This document shows positions 51,139 to 60,613 of a DNA stretch of 64,000 nucleotides, one piece after another. Both the position numbers and the translations under genes were made by a program. Position 1 is the stretch's first letter, and the number at the start of each line of letters is the position of its first letter. The stretch lies in NCBI GenBank assembly GCA_944381485.1, contig CALWLI010000039.1:1-64000 (forward strand), read 5' to 3'. A model generated the notes under the pieces. It did no database searches. It was not told where the DNA came from and saw nothing but the letters and a program-made list of their open reading frames with translations. The DNA is from an uncultured Lachnospiraceae bacterium (GTDB lineage: Bacteria > Bacillota > Clostridia > Lachnospirales > Lachnospiraceae).

Positions 51139-51217
51139 GGCTTGACGGCTGCAGATGATAATTATTCCGGACGGATCAAGTCTCTGTGTTGAAATAAACA
51201 AAAAGAAATGATAGTAT

Positions 51218-51250
51218 AAAAAGCAGCTCACTTATGTGAGTTGCTTTTTT
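51218..51250 (+). terminator. Intrinsic terminator after the molybdenum hydroxylase operon
   Basis: AAAAAGCAGCTCAC pairs with GTGAGTTGCTTTTT around TTAT, with one G-U pair, then continues as Ts. Confidence 0.88.
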
Positions 51251-51305
51251 GTACGTAAAAGCTTTAAGTATGGGATATTGAAAAAGTGATATGTGAGGGT
51301 CAGAG

Positions 51306-52688
51306 ATGTCCGATGCGGTAAAGAAAAAGAAAAGAACAGTAGACCTTTTGGAGGGAGCCATATTGCCCTCCCTGTCAAAGCTCGCTCTGCCGATAATGGC
51401 CACGGCCTTTGTGCAGATGGCATATAATCTCACCGATATGGCCTGGATAGGCCTTCTCGGAAGCGGCCCGGTTGCTGCGGTGGGAGCAGCCGGAATGTTT
51501 ACCTGGTTTTCTCAGGGACTTGTAAACATAGCCAAAATGGGAGGACAGGTCACGGTGGCCCAGTCTGTGGGAGCAGGCCGGGAGGAGGATGCCAAGACTT
51601 ATCTTTCGGGATGTCTGAGACTGACCTTATTTCTTGCGGTAGCCTTTGCCGCCGTATGCCTTGTCTTTACGGAGGCGATGATAGGCTTTTTTAACCTCAG
51701 CAGCCCGGAGACCTTTCGCGAGGCGGTTGTATACATGAGGATAACCTGCGGCCTTATCATCTTCGCCTTTTTGAATCAGACTCTCACGGGAATATACACT
51801 TCCGTGGGGGACTCGAAAACTCCGTTTTTTGCAAACTGCATAGGCCTTGTGGGAAACATGATATTTGACCCTGTGCTCATATTCGGAGTTGGACCTTTCC
51901 CCGAGATGGGAGTGGCGGGAGCAGCCACAGCCACAGTCGGAGCTCAAGCCGTAGTCACGGCAGTGCTTTTAAGCATGAGAAAAAGGAGCGGAAGCTCTGT
52001 TGTGGAGGAGATGGATATACTGAGGCCTGTTCCGGGAGAACACATGGGAAGGATAGTAAGGATAGGCTTTCCATCCTCGGTGCAGACCATGGTCTACAGC
52101 AGCATTTCCATGGTGCTCACCAGAATGGCGGCTGCCTGGGGAGACACGGCCATTGCTGTCCAGAGAGTGGGTTCCCAGATAGAATCCCTTGCCTGGATGA
52201 CAGGAGAGGGCTTCGGCTCGGCTGTAAATGCCTTTGTGGCTCAAAATCTGGGAGCGCGGAACTTTGACAGAATAAAAAACTGCTACAAATCTTCACTTTT
52301 TATTATGTTTATATGGGGAAGCCTCTCCACAGCTATACTCTATTTCGGAGCGGAGCCCCTGTTCACCCTCTTTATTCATGAAGAGGAGATAGTCCCTGAG
52401 GGAGTGAACTATCTCAGGATAATATCCTACGGAGAGATGTTCATGTGCCTTGAGCTTATGACTGTCGGAGCCCTTTCGGGGCTGGGAAGGACAGGAGTAT
52501 GTTCTGTCATAAGCATGACTCTCACAGGAGCCCGCATACCCATAGCCGCATTTTTGAGTTCGACAGCGCTGGGGCTTAACGGCATATGGTGGGCCTTCAC
52601 CGTCTCGAGCATTATAAAGGGAATAGCCTTTACTCTGGCATTCCTTGAGATATTCAGAAATACAAAAAAAAGATATGCCCTATCGTAA
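51306..52688 (+). CDS. MATE family efflux transporter
   Basis: 460 residues and twelve predicted membrane helices in two homologous halves of six. LALPIMATAFVQMAYNLTDMAW is interrupted in helix 1 by the typical Asn-Leu-Thr-Asp, and FLNQTLTGIYTSVGDSKTPF and GLGRTGVCSV are family loops. It exports cationic or other drugs with a sodium or proton gradient. Transcribed alone after the strong terminator. The ribosome site is poor (GAGGGTC seven bases before the ATG). Confidence 0.9.
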   Translation: MSDAVKKKKRTVDLLEGAILPSLSKLALPIMATAFVQMAYNLTDMAWIGLLGSGPVAAVGAAGMFTWFSQGLVNIAKMGGQVTVAQSVGAGREEDAKTYLSGCLRLTLFLAVAFAAVCLVFTEAMIGFFNLSSPETFREAVVYMRITCGLIIFAFLNQTLTGIYTSVGDSKTPFFANCIGLVGNMIFDPVLIFGVGPFPEMGVAGAATATVGAQAVVTAVLLSMRKRSGSSVVEEMDILRPVPGEHMGRIVRIGFPSSVQTMVYSSISMVLTRMAAAWGDTAIAVQRVGSQIESLAWMTGEGFGSAVNAFVAQNLGARNFDRIKNCYKSSLFIMFIWGSLSTAILYFGAEPLFTLFIHEEEIVPEGVNYLRIISYGEMFMCLELMTVGALSGLGRTGVCSVISMTLTGARIPIAAFLSSTALGLNGIWWAFTVSSIIKGIAFTLAFLEIFRNTKKRYALS

Positions 52689-52717
52689 GGTTAAATTAAT
52701 AATTAACAGCCCCTGTG

Positions 52718-52728
52718 TATGCTAAAAT
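52718..52728 (+). promoter_or_regulatory. Extended -10 promoter of ung
   Basis: TATGCTAAAAT (52718-52728) is the extended -10 seen elsewhere in the window. The -35 position (52700-52705) is poor. ATG 52742 follows after AAGGAG. Confidence 0.45.
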
Positions 52729-52741
52729 ATAAGGAGACAAA

Positions 52742-53434
52742 ATGGCCATAGATAACGACTGGCTCACGCCCCTCTCGGAGGAGTTCGCGAAGCCCTACTA
52801 TAAAAAGCTCTATGATACTGTAAAAAGAGAATATGAGACTCAGAGAGTATACCCTGAAAGCGGAGATATTTTTAACGCCTTTGAGCTTACTCCCTTAAAA
52901 GAGGTGAAGGCTGTCATACTGGGTCAGGATCCCTACCACAATCAGGGCCAGGCCCATGGCTTGTCCTTTTCGGTAAAGCCGGGAGTCTCTGTACCCCCAT
53001 CTCTTCAGAATATCTATACGGAGCTGCACAATGATGTGGGCACATATATTCCGGACAACGGCTTTCTTGAGAAATGGGCGAGGGAGGGAGTTCTGATGCT
53101 CAACACAGTTCTCACTGTAAGAGCCCACAGGCCTTTAAGCCACAGGAATATAGGCTGGGAGGAATTTACGGATGCGGCCATAAGGGCTGTGAACCGGGAG
53201 GACAGGCCTATAGTTTTTATGCTGTGGGGCAGGGCTGCAAAGGAGAAGAAGCTTATGCTGAATAACCCTCGGCATCTGGTGCTCACCGCAGCTCATCCAA
53301 GTCCCTTCTCGGCAAATTCGGGCTTCTTCGGCTGCAGACACTTCAGCAAGTGCAATGCCTTTCTTGAAGCCAATGGAGTTGAACCCATAGACTGGCAGAT
53401 AGAAAATATACAGGGGAAACTCGATTTTAATTAG
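52742..53434 (+). CDS. ung: Uracil-DNA glycosylase
   Basis: 230 residues, family 1 UDG. GQDPYHNQGQAHG contains the catalytic Asp63, LMLNTVLTVR is the uracil pocket, and AHPSPFSANSGFFGC the His-containing insertion loop; all intact. It removes uracil from DNA after cytosine deamination or dUTP use. The dUTPase gene at the right edge serves the same purpose. AAGGAG precedes the ATG. Followed after 37 bases by uppP. Confidence 0.96.
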   Translation: MAIDNDWLTPLSEEFAKPYYKKLYDTVKREYETQRVYPESGDIFNAFELTPLKEVKAVILGQDPYHNQGQAHGLSFSVKPGVSVPPSLQNIYTELHNDVGTYIPDNGFLEKWAREGVLMLNTVLTVRAHRPLSHRNIGWEEFTDAAIRAVNREDRPIVFMLWGRAAKEKKLMLNNPRHLVLTAAHPSPFSANSGFFGCRHFSKCNAFLEANGVEPIDWQIENIQGKLDFN

Positions 53435-53471
53435 AGTATAATAAAAATAAACATAATTTTGGAGTAAAAGT

Positions 53472-54347
53472 ATGGATATATTGGAAATATTAAAGGTTAT
53501 AGTCTACGGACTTGTGGAGGGCTACACAGAATGGCTTCCCATAAGCAGCACAGGCCATCTTATACTTGTGGAGGAATTGATCCCTTTAAGCCAGCCGGAG
53601 AGCTTTATGACCGTATTCAGAGTGGTCATACAGCTGGGAGCCATATTGGCTGTGGTGGTAATGTTTTGGAATAAGCTCTGGCCCTTCTTTATGGTTGGGA
53701 AGAGATCCTTTATGGAGGATGACGAGGAGGCTGTGGGCCCTGTAGGAGTGAGGATAAGCACACTGGCTCTGTGGATAAAGATAGTCATAGCCTGTCTTCC
53801 GGCAGCCATAGTGGGCATACCTCTCGATGATTTTCTGGATGAGCATCTCTACAATGCATTTGTGGTGGCGCTGATGCTGATAGTCTACGGTGTCATCTTC
53901 ATTTGGATAGAGAGAAGGAATGAGGGGGTAAGCTTCCCTGTGGACAGGCTCTCAAGGATAGACATAAGGACAGCTCTCTACATAGGACTTTTCCAGTGCC
54001 TTTCTCTTATTCCCGGAACCTCAAGATCAGGGGCCACTATAATCGGAGCCATGCTTCTCGGATGTTCAAGGCCGGTTGCGGCGGAGTTTTCCTTCTTTTT
54101 GGGCATACCCGTCATGTTCGGAGCAAGTCTCTTAAAGATATTAAAGCATGGCCTGGCCTTCAACGGGCAGCAGTGGATCATACTCCTGTTGGGAATGGCT
54201 GTCTCCTTTGTTGTGGCTCTCTATGCCGTAAAGTTCCTCATGGAATATGTGAGGAAAAACAATTTTGCGGTTTTCGGATACTACAGGATAGTTTTGGGAG
54301 CCATAGTCCTCATATACTTCGGAGTGAGGGCGATCGCAGGTATATAG
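53472..54347 (+). CDS. uppP: Undecaprenyl-diphosphatase
   Basis: 291 residues, eight membrane helices. EGYTEWLPISSTGHLIL is the first catalytic motif (Glu-rich plus PISSTGH) and IPGTSRSGATIIGAMLLG the second (P-GxSRSGxT). It dephosphorylates the lipid carrier so it can be reused for peptidoglycan and wall-polymer synthesis, and its level affects bacitracin tolerance. GGAG precedes the ATG. An AAGGCCT/AGGCCTT hairpin without T-run follows at 54351-54378. Confidence 0.96.
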   Translation: MDILEILKVIVYGLVEGYTEWLPISSTGHLILVEELIPLSQPESFMTVFRVVIQLGAILAVVVMFWNKLWPFFMVGKRSFMEDDEEAVGPVGVRISTLALWIKIVIACLPAAIVGIPLDDFLDEHLYNAFVVALMLIVYGVIFIWIERRNEGVSFPVDRLSRIDIRTALYIGLFQCLSLIPGTSRSGATIIGAMLLGCSRPVAAEFSFFLGIPVMFGASLLKILKHGLAFNGQQWIILLLGMAVSFVVALYAVKFLMEYVRKNNFAVFGYYRIVLGAIVLIYFGVRAIAGI

Positions 54348-54420
54348 GGATAAGGCCTCAGGCTTTAATCAGGCCTTAATTCGGACATTTGAGTCAGGCA
54401 GAAAAAAGTGAGGAAGTAAT

Positions 54421-55491
54421 ATGAAGGTATGTATAGGACTGTCCGGGGGAGTGGACTCTTCAGTGGCAGCACATATATTGTTGGAGAAGGGCTATGAACT
54501 CATAGGCTGTACTATGAGGACCTTTGACACGGACAGAGCGGAGAGGGAGAGAGAGGATGCAAGAGCTGTGGCCAAGGCTCTCGGCATCCCCTTTTACGTG
54601 GAGGATCGCAGGGAGGATTTTGAGCGAGATGTCATCAAATATTTTACTGATGAGTACACCTGCGGAAGGACTCCCAATCCCTGTATCATCTGTAACAGAA
54701 AGGTAAAGTGGGAGGCTCTCATGAGCTGCGGGGCCAAGCACGGAGCTGAGAAAGTGGCTACCGGGCACTACGCAAGGATAGAAAGAGACGAGGCCACGGG
54801 AAGATACGCCATAAGAAAGGCCGTCACTCTTCAGAAGGACCAGAGCTATGCCCTCTTTAATCTGAGTCAGGAACAGCTGAAGGCCACTTTGCTTCCGGTG
54901 GGAGAATTCAGCAAGGAGGAGATCAGGGAAACTGCAAGGCGCATCGGCCTTTTTACGGCGGAAAAGCCGGATTCCCAGGAGATATGCTTTATACCTGACA
55001 AGGACTATGCGGGCTTCATAGGAAGATATCTTGGTATTGATATCGCTGTGCCGGGGAACTATGTGGACGAGAAGGGAAATATCCTGGGACGCCACAGCGG
55101 CATAGTAAATTATACTATAGGACAGAGAAAGGGCCTTGGAATAGCCCTGGGAAAGAGGACCTTTGTCAAGGAGATAAGACCCGACAAAAACGAGGTGGTG
55201 CTGGCGGACGACGACAGCGTTTGGACAGACAGACTTGAATTCACGGACTTTAACGGACAGCTTGTGGAGGAGGCGGAGCTTGACAGAGGCCTCTGTGCCA
55301 ACATAAAGATAAGATACGGAGACAAGGGCTGCGAGGGTTTTGTAAAAAGCCGGGAAGAGGCAGGGAAAGATAAGACGGGTAAGGTATATGAGATAAGCTT
55401 CAAAGACCCCGTAAGGGCAGTCACCCCCGGCCAGGCTGCTGTGCTCTACGATTCCCGGGACAGAATACTTGGGGGAGGAATAATAATCTGA
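54421..55491 (+). CDS. mnmA: tRNA 2-thiouridine(34) synthase
   Basis: 356 residues. The PP-loop GLSGGVDSSVAA binds ATP. The two catalytic Cys are in NPCIICN and QEICFIP, and KDQSYALFNLSQ and GIVNYTIGQRKGLGIA are family blocks. It puts sulfur on U34 of Lys, Glu and Gln tRNAs. GAGGAAG precedes the ATG. Transcribed upstream of an amidase lipoprotein with 20 bases between them. Confidence 0.95.
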   Translation: MKVCIGLSGGVDSSVAAHILLEKGYELIGCTMRTFDTDRAEREREDARAVAKALGIPFYVEDRREDFERDVIKYFTDEYTCGRTPNPCIICNRKVKWEALMSCGAKHGAEKVATGHYARIERDEATGRYAIRKAVTLQKDQSYALFNLSQEQLKATLLPVGEFSKEEIRETARRIGLFTAEKPDSQEICFIPDKDYAGFIGRYLGIDIAVPGNYVDEKGNILGRHSGIVNYTIGQRKGLGIALGKRTFVKEIRPDKNEVVLADDDSVWTDRLEFTDFNGQLVEEAELDRGLCANIKIRYGDKGCEGFVKSREEAGKDKTGKVYEISFKDPVRAVTPGQAAVLYDSRDRILGGGIII

Positions 55492-55511
55492 GATCCTAAA
55501 GGAGAAAAGCC

Positions 55512-56780
55512 ATGAGATATAAGAATCCATATAAGAGAAAATTACACATAGCTGCGGCTCTTTCAGGGGCGGCGATATTGTCTCTGCAGGGCTGCGGCAC
55601 ATACACAGTGATAGGTGATACAGGATTGGCCGCCTCAGCCGAGGATCAGGGAGAGCTTCAGACGGAGGCGGAATGCACTGACGGAACATGCCCTGACACG
55701 ACGGAGGGTGAGATACTAAGCCAAAGTCCGGAGGAATTTAAGGCCTTTGAAAAAAGCGAGCCGGAATTTGAGTCAAGGGATGAGACCGTATACGTGCAGA
55801 AAGACGAGGTAAATGTGAGAAGCGGCCCTGTGATAATAACAGGTGAGAGCTCAAATGTGGTCTTTACGGCAAACACGGGAGATGAGTTCAGAAGGACCGG
55901 CTACAGAGATGACTTTTCCAGGGTTGTGAAGGATGATCTCGTCTTTTACATATCCTCCGATTATCTGTCGGTAAATAAGCCTGAAATGCCCGAGACCGAG
56001 GCCGAGGCTGAAAGCTCCTCCTATGAGGACGGGGCAGAGATAGGCCTTGACAGCTCGTGGAAGTATGCGGACTTTTCCGCAATAAACTCAGGAAAGGCGG
56101 TACTCTATAAGGCTCAGTCTGACAGAAAGGGAATAACTGTGGCGGTGAATGCCGGCCACGGAACCTCGGGAGGAAGCTCTGTAAAGACCTGGTGCCACCC
56201 TGACAAGACGCCGAAGGTGACAGGAGGGACCACCTCCGCAGGCAGCACCAAGGCAGTGGCTGTATCCACAGGTATGAATTTTAATGACGGCACGCCGGAG
56301 GCAAAGGTAACACTGAAGGCGGCAAAGATGCTTAAGGATAAGCTTCTCCCAAAGGGCTACGATGTTCTCATGCTAAGGGACGGAGATGATGTGCAGCTCG
56401 ATAATGTGGCAAGGACAGTGATAGCCAACAACGCGGCAGACTGTCATATAGCTATCCACTGGGATGGAGACGGGCTTAGCTCGGACAAGGGCTGCTTTTA
56501 CATGTCCACTCCTGATGGGCTTAAATCCATGGAGCCTGTGGCCTCCAATTGGCAGAAGCATCACGCTCTGGGAGACAGCCTTATATCAGGACTTAAGGAG
56601 TCGGGGGCAAAGATCTGGGGCTCAAACCCCCTTCCCATGGATCTGACCCAGACCTCCTTCTCCACTGTTGCATCGGTGGACATTGAGCTTGGAAACCAGG
56701 CCTCGGATCACTCTGACAGCACACTGGACAGGCTTACGGAGGGGCTCTCAAGGGGAGTGGATATTTATTTCGGACAGTAG
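55512..56780 (+). CDS. Lipoprotein N-acetylmuramoyl-L-alanine amidase (Amidase_3) with SH3-like domain
   Basis: 422 residues. The lipoprotein signal ends in SLQGC (Cys about 28), followed by an acidic linker. An SH3-type wall-binding domain (about 95-160) has VYVQKDEVNVRSGP and FYISSDYLSV. The amidase domain (about 205-420) has zinc ligands His in NAGHGT, Glu in GTPEAKVTL and His in IAIHWDG, and the catalytic Glu in VDIELGN. It cleaves the bond between MurNAc and L-Ala at the cell surface. An insertion after GHGTSGG, with TWCHPDKTPK, is not usual for the family. AAAGGAG precedes the ATG. Confidence 0.88.
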   Translation: MRYKNPYKRKLHIAAALSGAAILSLQGCGTYTVIGDTGLAASAEDQGELQTEAECTDGTCPDTTEGEILSQSPEEFKAFEKSEPEFESRDETVYVQKDEVNVRSGPVIITGESSNVVFTANTGDEFRRTGYRDDFSRVVKDDLVFYISSDYLSVNKPEMPETEAEAESSSYEDGAEIGLDSSWKYADFSAINSGKAVLYKAQSDRKGITVAVNAGHGTSGGSSVKTWCHPDKTPKVTGGTTSAGSTKAVAVSTGMNFNDGTPEAKVTLKAAKMLKDKLLPKGYDVLMLRDGDDVQLDNVARTVIANNAADCHIAIHWDGDGLSSDKGCFYMSTPDGLKSMEPVASNWQKHHALGDSLISGLKESGAKIWGSNPLPMDLTQTSFSTVASVDIELGNQASDHSDSTLDRLTEGLSRGVDIYFGQ

Positions 56781-56789
56781 GATGAGCTT

Positions 56790-58406
56790 ATGATAAAACT
56801 GAAGGGAAGGGCGGTCTCGGAGGGGATAGCCATAGGAAGGCCCGTCTTCATAGAGACCGGAGATATAAAAGTAAAAAGGGAAAAGGCGGAGGACAGTCTT
56901 GTAGAGTGGCGGAGAGTCAATGAAGCTCTCGGTAAAGCTGTGAGTGAGCTGGATGCCCTCTCATCAGAAGCAAAGGACAGCTTGGGAGAGGCGGAGGCCG
57001 GAGTCTTTTCGGCCCACAGGGCTATACTCGAGGACAGCACCTTTCTGGATTTCATAAAGGATATGATAGAGACTGAAAAGGTCAGCGGCGAATACGCTGT
57101 CGCTAGAGCCGGGGAAAATTTTTCTGAGACTTTTTTGGCCATGGAGGATGAGTACATAAGGGAGAGGGCTGCCGATGTAAAGGATGCGGCGGGAAGGCTT
57201 TTGAGTATACTTACAGAGAGAAAGACCTGGGGAAGCCGCCATATTCCTGAAGGCTCTGTAGTCTTTGCCCATGAGCTCACCCCCACCGACACCCTGCAGA
57301 TGAACAGGAAAAACGTTGCGGCCTTTGTCACAAGTCTTGGCTCAACAAATTCTCATGCAGCCATATTGGCGAGGTCCATGGGAATACCGGCTGTCACAGG
57401 CATAGATCCGGAGGCTGTGGGGAAGACAAGCACAGTCATTGCAGACGGATATGAGGGCCTTGTTTATATCGACCCTGAAGAGGATGTTATCGAAGAGTAC
57501 AGGAAAAGGCAGAAGGAGCTTCTGAGGGAAAAAGAGGAGCTTGAAAGTCTGAAGGGAAAACCGGCTGTCACAGGCTCGGGAAAAAGGGTATTGCTTTACG
57601 CAAATATAGGAGGCCCTTCAGACCTTGAGGCGGTCAAGGCGAATGACGCTGAGGGCATAGGTCTTCTAAGGAGCGAGTTTTTGTATCTCTCAAGGGAGGA
57701 TTATCCCTCGGAGGAGGAACTGTTTCAGGTATACAGGACTGTGCTTGAAAGTATGGCAGGGAAAAAAGTGATCATAAGGACCCTGGACATAGGCTCCGAC
57801 AAGAAGGCCGATTATTTCAATATAGCTGAGGAGGAAAATCCCGCCTTGGGCTTCAGAGCCATAAGGATATGCCTCAAGAGACCTGAGATATTTAAGATCC
57901 AGCTCAGAGCCATAATGAGGGCCGGTGCATACGGAAACGCTGCTGTAATGTACCCCATGATCACCTCTCTCAGGGAGGTAAGGGAGATAAAGCGGATAGC
58001 GGAGGAGGTAAAGTCGGAGCTTGAGGCTGAAGGCATAGAGTTTAAGAGAGATATAGAGCAGGGAATAATGATAGAGACTCCTGCGGCGGCGATCATAAGT
58101 GATCTTTTGGCCGGGGAGGTGGACTTTTTCAGCATAGGAACAAATGATCTGACCCAGTATACACTTGCGGCGGACAGACAAAATACTGATATTTCCGAGT
58201 TTTATGACCCCTGTAATGAGGCGGTATTGAGGCTTATAGATATGGCCATAAAAAATGCTCACACTGCAGGCATAAAGGCAGGGATCTGCGGTGAGCTTGC
58301 AGCGGATCCACGACTTACGGAGACCTTTGTGAACATGGGTGCGGATGAGCTTTCCATGTCGCCCCGCTATATACTACCCATAAGAAGGATCATCAGAAGT
58401 ATGTAA
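56790..58406 (+). CDS. ptsI: Phosphoenolpyruvate-protein phosphotransferase (PTS enzyme I)
   Basis: 538 residues, shorter than the usual 570. The phosphorylated His189 lies in STNSHAAILARSMGIPAV, where most enzymes have GGRTSH. The PEP-binding barrel has LRSEFLY, ENPALGFRAIR, FFSIGTNDLTQY and GICGELAAD. It transfers phosphate from PEP to HPr for sugar uptake. No HPr or enzyme II gene is in the window, so PTS parts are scattered. The SNT change near the active His is a point to check. Start ATG 56790 with AGGATG. Confidence 0.9.
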   Translation: MIKLKGRAVSEGIAIGRPVFIETGDIKVKREKAEDSLVEWRRVNEALGKAVSELDALSSEAKDSLGEAEAGVFSAHRAILEDSTFLDFIKDMIETEKVSGEYAVARAGENFSETFLAMEDEYIRERAADVKDAAGRLLSILTERKTWGSRHIPEGSVVFAHELTPTDTLQMNRKNVAAFVTSLGSTNSHAAILARSMGIPAVTGIDPEAVGKTSTVIADGYEGLVYIDPEEDVIEEYRKRQKELLREKEELESLKGKPAVTGSGKRVLLYANIGGPSDLEAVKANDAEGIGLLRSEFLYLSREDYPSEEELFQVYRTVLESMAGKKVIIRTLDIGSDKKADYFNIAEEENPALGFRAIRICLKRPEIFKIQLRAIMRAGAYGNAAVMYPMITSLREVREIKRIAEEVKSELEAEGIEFKRDIEQGIMIETPAAAIISDLLAGEVDFFSIGTNDLTQYTLAADRQNTDISEFYDPCNEAVLRLIDMAIKNAHTAGIKAGICGELAADPRLTETFVNMGADELSMSPRYILPIRRIIRSM

Positions 58407-58452
58407 AACATACGATGATATAGATATTTAAGAAATTGAGAGGAGAAACATT

Positions 58453-58995
58453 ATGAAAAAGATGAAACTCGCAGCTGTGCTTATTGCCATCATTGTGCTT
58501 GGCACAGCCTGCGCAGGAAAGGCTGAGGAGACTTCTGCAGCCGCAGAGACCGAGGCTGTGATAGAGGCTACAGAGGAAGCTGAGACTTCGGAGGAAGAGG
58601 ATAAGGCAGCTGAGGAGAGCCAAGAGGCTGCAGACACAGCTTCAGAGGATGAGGACGAGGCTCTTGCCGAGGAGACTGCAAGGGTACTTGCAAAGGCCCT
58701 CAAGGAGAGCATTGACGAGATCACTCCCGAAGATCTGGCAATAGCCGTGGCTTACCCTTGCTATGTAGGTGTGGGTAAGGACGGAGAGACCGTTAAAAAT
58801 GAGGAGGAGTTCCTTGCAATAGATCCTTCACAGTATCTTACAGAGGAGCTTAAGGAGGCCATAAAGGCTGCAGACACGGACAGCATCGAGTGGACAGAGG
58901 CAGGCCTTGTTGTGGGAGCTCCCGAGGGAACACCCAATGTTGTATTCGGGCTCTCTGCAGACGGCACCGTAGGGATCACAGGAATAAATCCTTGA
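58453..58995 (+). CDS. Acidic lipoprotein of unknown function
   Basis: 180 residues. Lys-rich start, hydrophobic core and a cleavage site near TACAG (Cys about 21) suggest a lipoprotein, though the -3 residue (Gly) is not ideal. Residues 25-75 are mostly Ala and Glu, a long acidic linker. The mature domain (about 85-180) has VAYPCYVGVGKDG and VVFGLSADGTVGITGI, with no known family. Follows ptsI by 46 bases, with AGGAG before the ATG. Confidence 0.65.
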   Translation: MKKMKLAAVLIAIIVLGTACAGKAEETSAAAETEAVIEATEEAETSEEEDKAAEESQEAADTASEDEDEALAEETARVLAKALKESIDEITPEDLAIAVAYPCYVGVGKDGETVKNEEEFLAIDPSQYLTEELKEAIKAADTDSIEWTEAGLVVGAPEGTPNVVFGLSADGTVGITGINP

Positions 58996-59022
58996 TCGCA
59001 ATAAGAGCACAAATTTAAAATC

Positions 59023-59080
59023 GCACATTCGTAAAGTGAAACCTCCCTTGGTACAATGACGGTATCAAAGGAGGTTTTTC
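59023..59080. repeat. Direct repeat R1 with hairpin (left of the ATPase gene)
   Basis: A 55-base block, also found at 60614 with about 85% identity. It folds as a hairpin, AACCTCC plus TTGGTAC with GTATCAA plus GGAGGTT over loop AATGACG, followed by Ts, and may act as the terminator of the lipoprotein gene. Copy differences in the stem are compensatory. Confidence 0.75.
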
Positions 59081-59132
59081 AGTATTTCCAATCATAGAAA
59101 AAAATAGTCAATCATAATTTACCAAATCGTAC

Positions 59133-59160
59133 TTGACCAATTTTGCTTTTGAGTTATACT
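59133..59160 (+). promoter_or_regulatory. Promoter of the ATPase gene
   Basis: TTGACC (59133-59138), 16-bp spacer, TATACT (59155-59160). A second AGTTATACT lies 15 bp further on (59167-59175). GGGAGG precedes ATG 59212. Confidence 0.6.
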
Positions 59161-59211
59161 GTATTTAGTTATACTATGAGCGCGTGTTGCTGAGATGGGA
59201 GGATGTAATAC

Positions 59212-60603
59212 ATGTTTATCGGGAGAGAGCGTGAACTTGCGGCCCTGAATAAGCTTTACGAATCAGACAAGTTTGAATTCGTAGTGATCTACGGCCGCCG
59301 CCGTGTCGGAAAAACGGCGCTGATCAGCCGTTTTATTGACGATAAAGATGCAATTTATTTTATGGGTGTCGAGAGCAACGCCAAGCAGAATCTTGAAAAT
59401 TTCAGTAAAAGTATTCTGAACTATCACACAGGAATGGAGTCCGAAACCTCTTTCCTGTCTTTTCAGGCGGCCTTGGAATATGTGTTCAAGCTGTCAGAAA
59501 AGGAGCGGATCATCCTTGCCATTGACGAATACCCTTATGTTGCCCGCTCGTCGAAAAGCCTCGCTTCCACCATTCAGCTTTTGATCGACCAATATAAGGA
59601 AACTTCTAAACTGATGCTGATTCTCTGCGGCTCTTCCATGTCCTATATGGAAGACCATGTCCTCGCCTACAAAGCACCGCTTTATGGCAGACGGACGGCG
59701 CAGATGAAAATTCTGCCCTTTGATTTTGCGGAGACCTGTCGCTATTTCCAAAACTTCACGTCAGAAGAAAAAGCTTATGTATACGGTATCGTCGGAGGTA
59801 CGCCTCAGTATCTGCTTCAGATGAGTGACGAGCTGAGTATTGCGGACAATATTAAAAACACATTTCTTAACCCCAACTCCGCCCTGTATGAAGAACCTGA
59901 GAACCTGCTCAAGCAGGAGGTACGAGAGCCGGCACTCTATAATGCAATAATCACAGCGATTGCAACCGGGGCTTCCCGTATGTCGGAGATATCAGGAAAG
60001 GTCGGGGAAAGCACAAATACTTGCTCTGCTTATGTAAAAAATCTGATCTCTCTAGGGATTATCGAAAAGGAAACTCCCTATGGTGAAAAGACATCTCGGA
60101 AAGTGATTTACTCTATTTCGGACAATATGTTTCGTTTTTGGTATCGTTTTGTACCTGAAAATAACTCGATCATCGCCCGTGGCGCTGCCGATACGGCCTA
60201 CAGGCGCATTGAGCCGTATCTGTCCGACTATATGGGCAAGGTGTTTGAGGAGATCTGCAAGCAGTATCTCTGGAGGCTGATGCTCTCCGGCGGATGCCCG
60301 GTGGAGTTTTCCTCGCTCGGTCGCTGGTGGGGCAATGATCCCAAGGAAAAACGTCAGGTGGAGATCGACATCATCGCCGAGCAGGATAAAAACACGGCCC
60401 TTTTCGGGGAGTGCAAATGGACGAATGAAAAAGTCGATCTCGGCGTTTTGGAAAAACTCGTAAAGCGCAGCGAACTTTTCACTTACAAAAACGTTCACTA
60501 CTACATATTCACCAAAACCGGCTTTACCAAAGGCTGCGTAGAGCGGGCAAAGGAGATGGGGAATGTGACACCGGTGAGGTATGAGGATATTGTTGGCATA
60601 TAG
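59212..60603 (+). CDS. AAA ATPase with DUF234 / PD-(D/E)xK-like C-terminus
   Basis: 463 residues. Archaeal-type ATPase domain with Walker A GRRRVGKT (28-35) and Walker B ILAIDEY (102-108). A winged-helix-like part covers about 230-310, and a DUF234 C-terminus has EIDIIAEQ (Asp386) and GECKW (Glu400, Lys402), the D...ExK layout of PD-(D/E)xK nucleases. Function is unknown; a DNA-acting role is inferred. Codon style differs from all neighbours (many CGC, CGT, CTG and ATC; few AGA or ATA). It lies between two near-identical repeats (R1 and R2), which fits horizontal arrival as a unit. Confidence 0.88.
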   Translation: MFIGRERELAALNKLYESDKFEFVVIYGRRRVGKTALISRFIDDKDAIYFMGVESNAKQNLENFSKSILNYHTGMESETSFLSFQAALEYVFKLSEKERIILAIDEYPYVARSSKSLASTIQLLIDQYKETSKLMLILCGSSMSYMEDHVLAYKAPLYGRRTAQMKILPFDFAETCRYFQNFTSEEKAYVYGIVGGTPQYLLQMSDELSIADNIKNTFLNPNSALYEEPENLLKQEVREPALYNAIITAIATGASRMSEISGKVGESTNTCSAYVKNLISLGIIEKETPYGEKTSRKVIYSISDNMFRFWYRFVPENNSIIARGAADTAYRRIEPYLSDYMGKVFEEICKQYLWRLMLSGGCPVEFSSLGRWWGNDPKEKRQVEIDIIAEQDKNTALFGECKWTNEKVDLGVLEKLVKRSELFTYKNVHYYIFTKTGFTKGCVERAKEMGNVTPVRYEDIVGI

Positions 60604-60613
60604 ATTATAGATT

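Noticed and set aside
54351..54378. Terminator after uppP
   Set aside because: The stem AAGGCCT/AGGCCTT is perfect but no T-run follows, so it is not listed as a terminator.
54460..55689. 409-residue open frame on the minus strand
   Set aside because: It lies wholly opposite mnmA and the amidase start. The translation has no domain or signal, and the plus-strand genes are certain.
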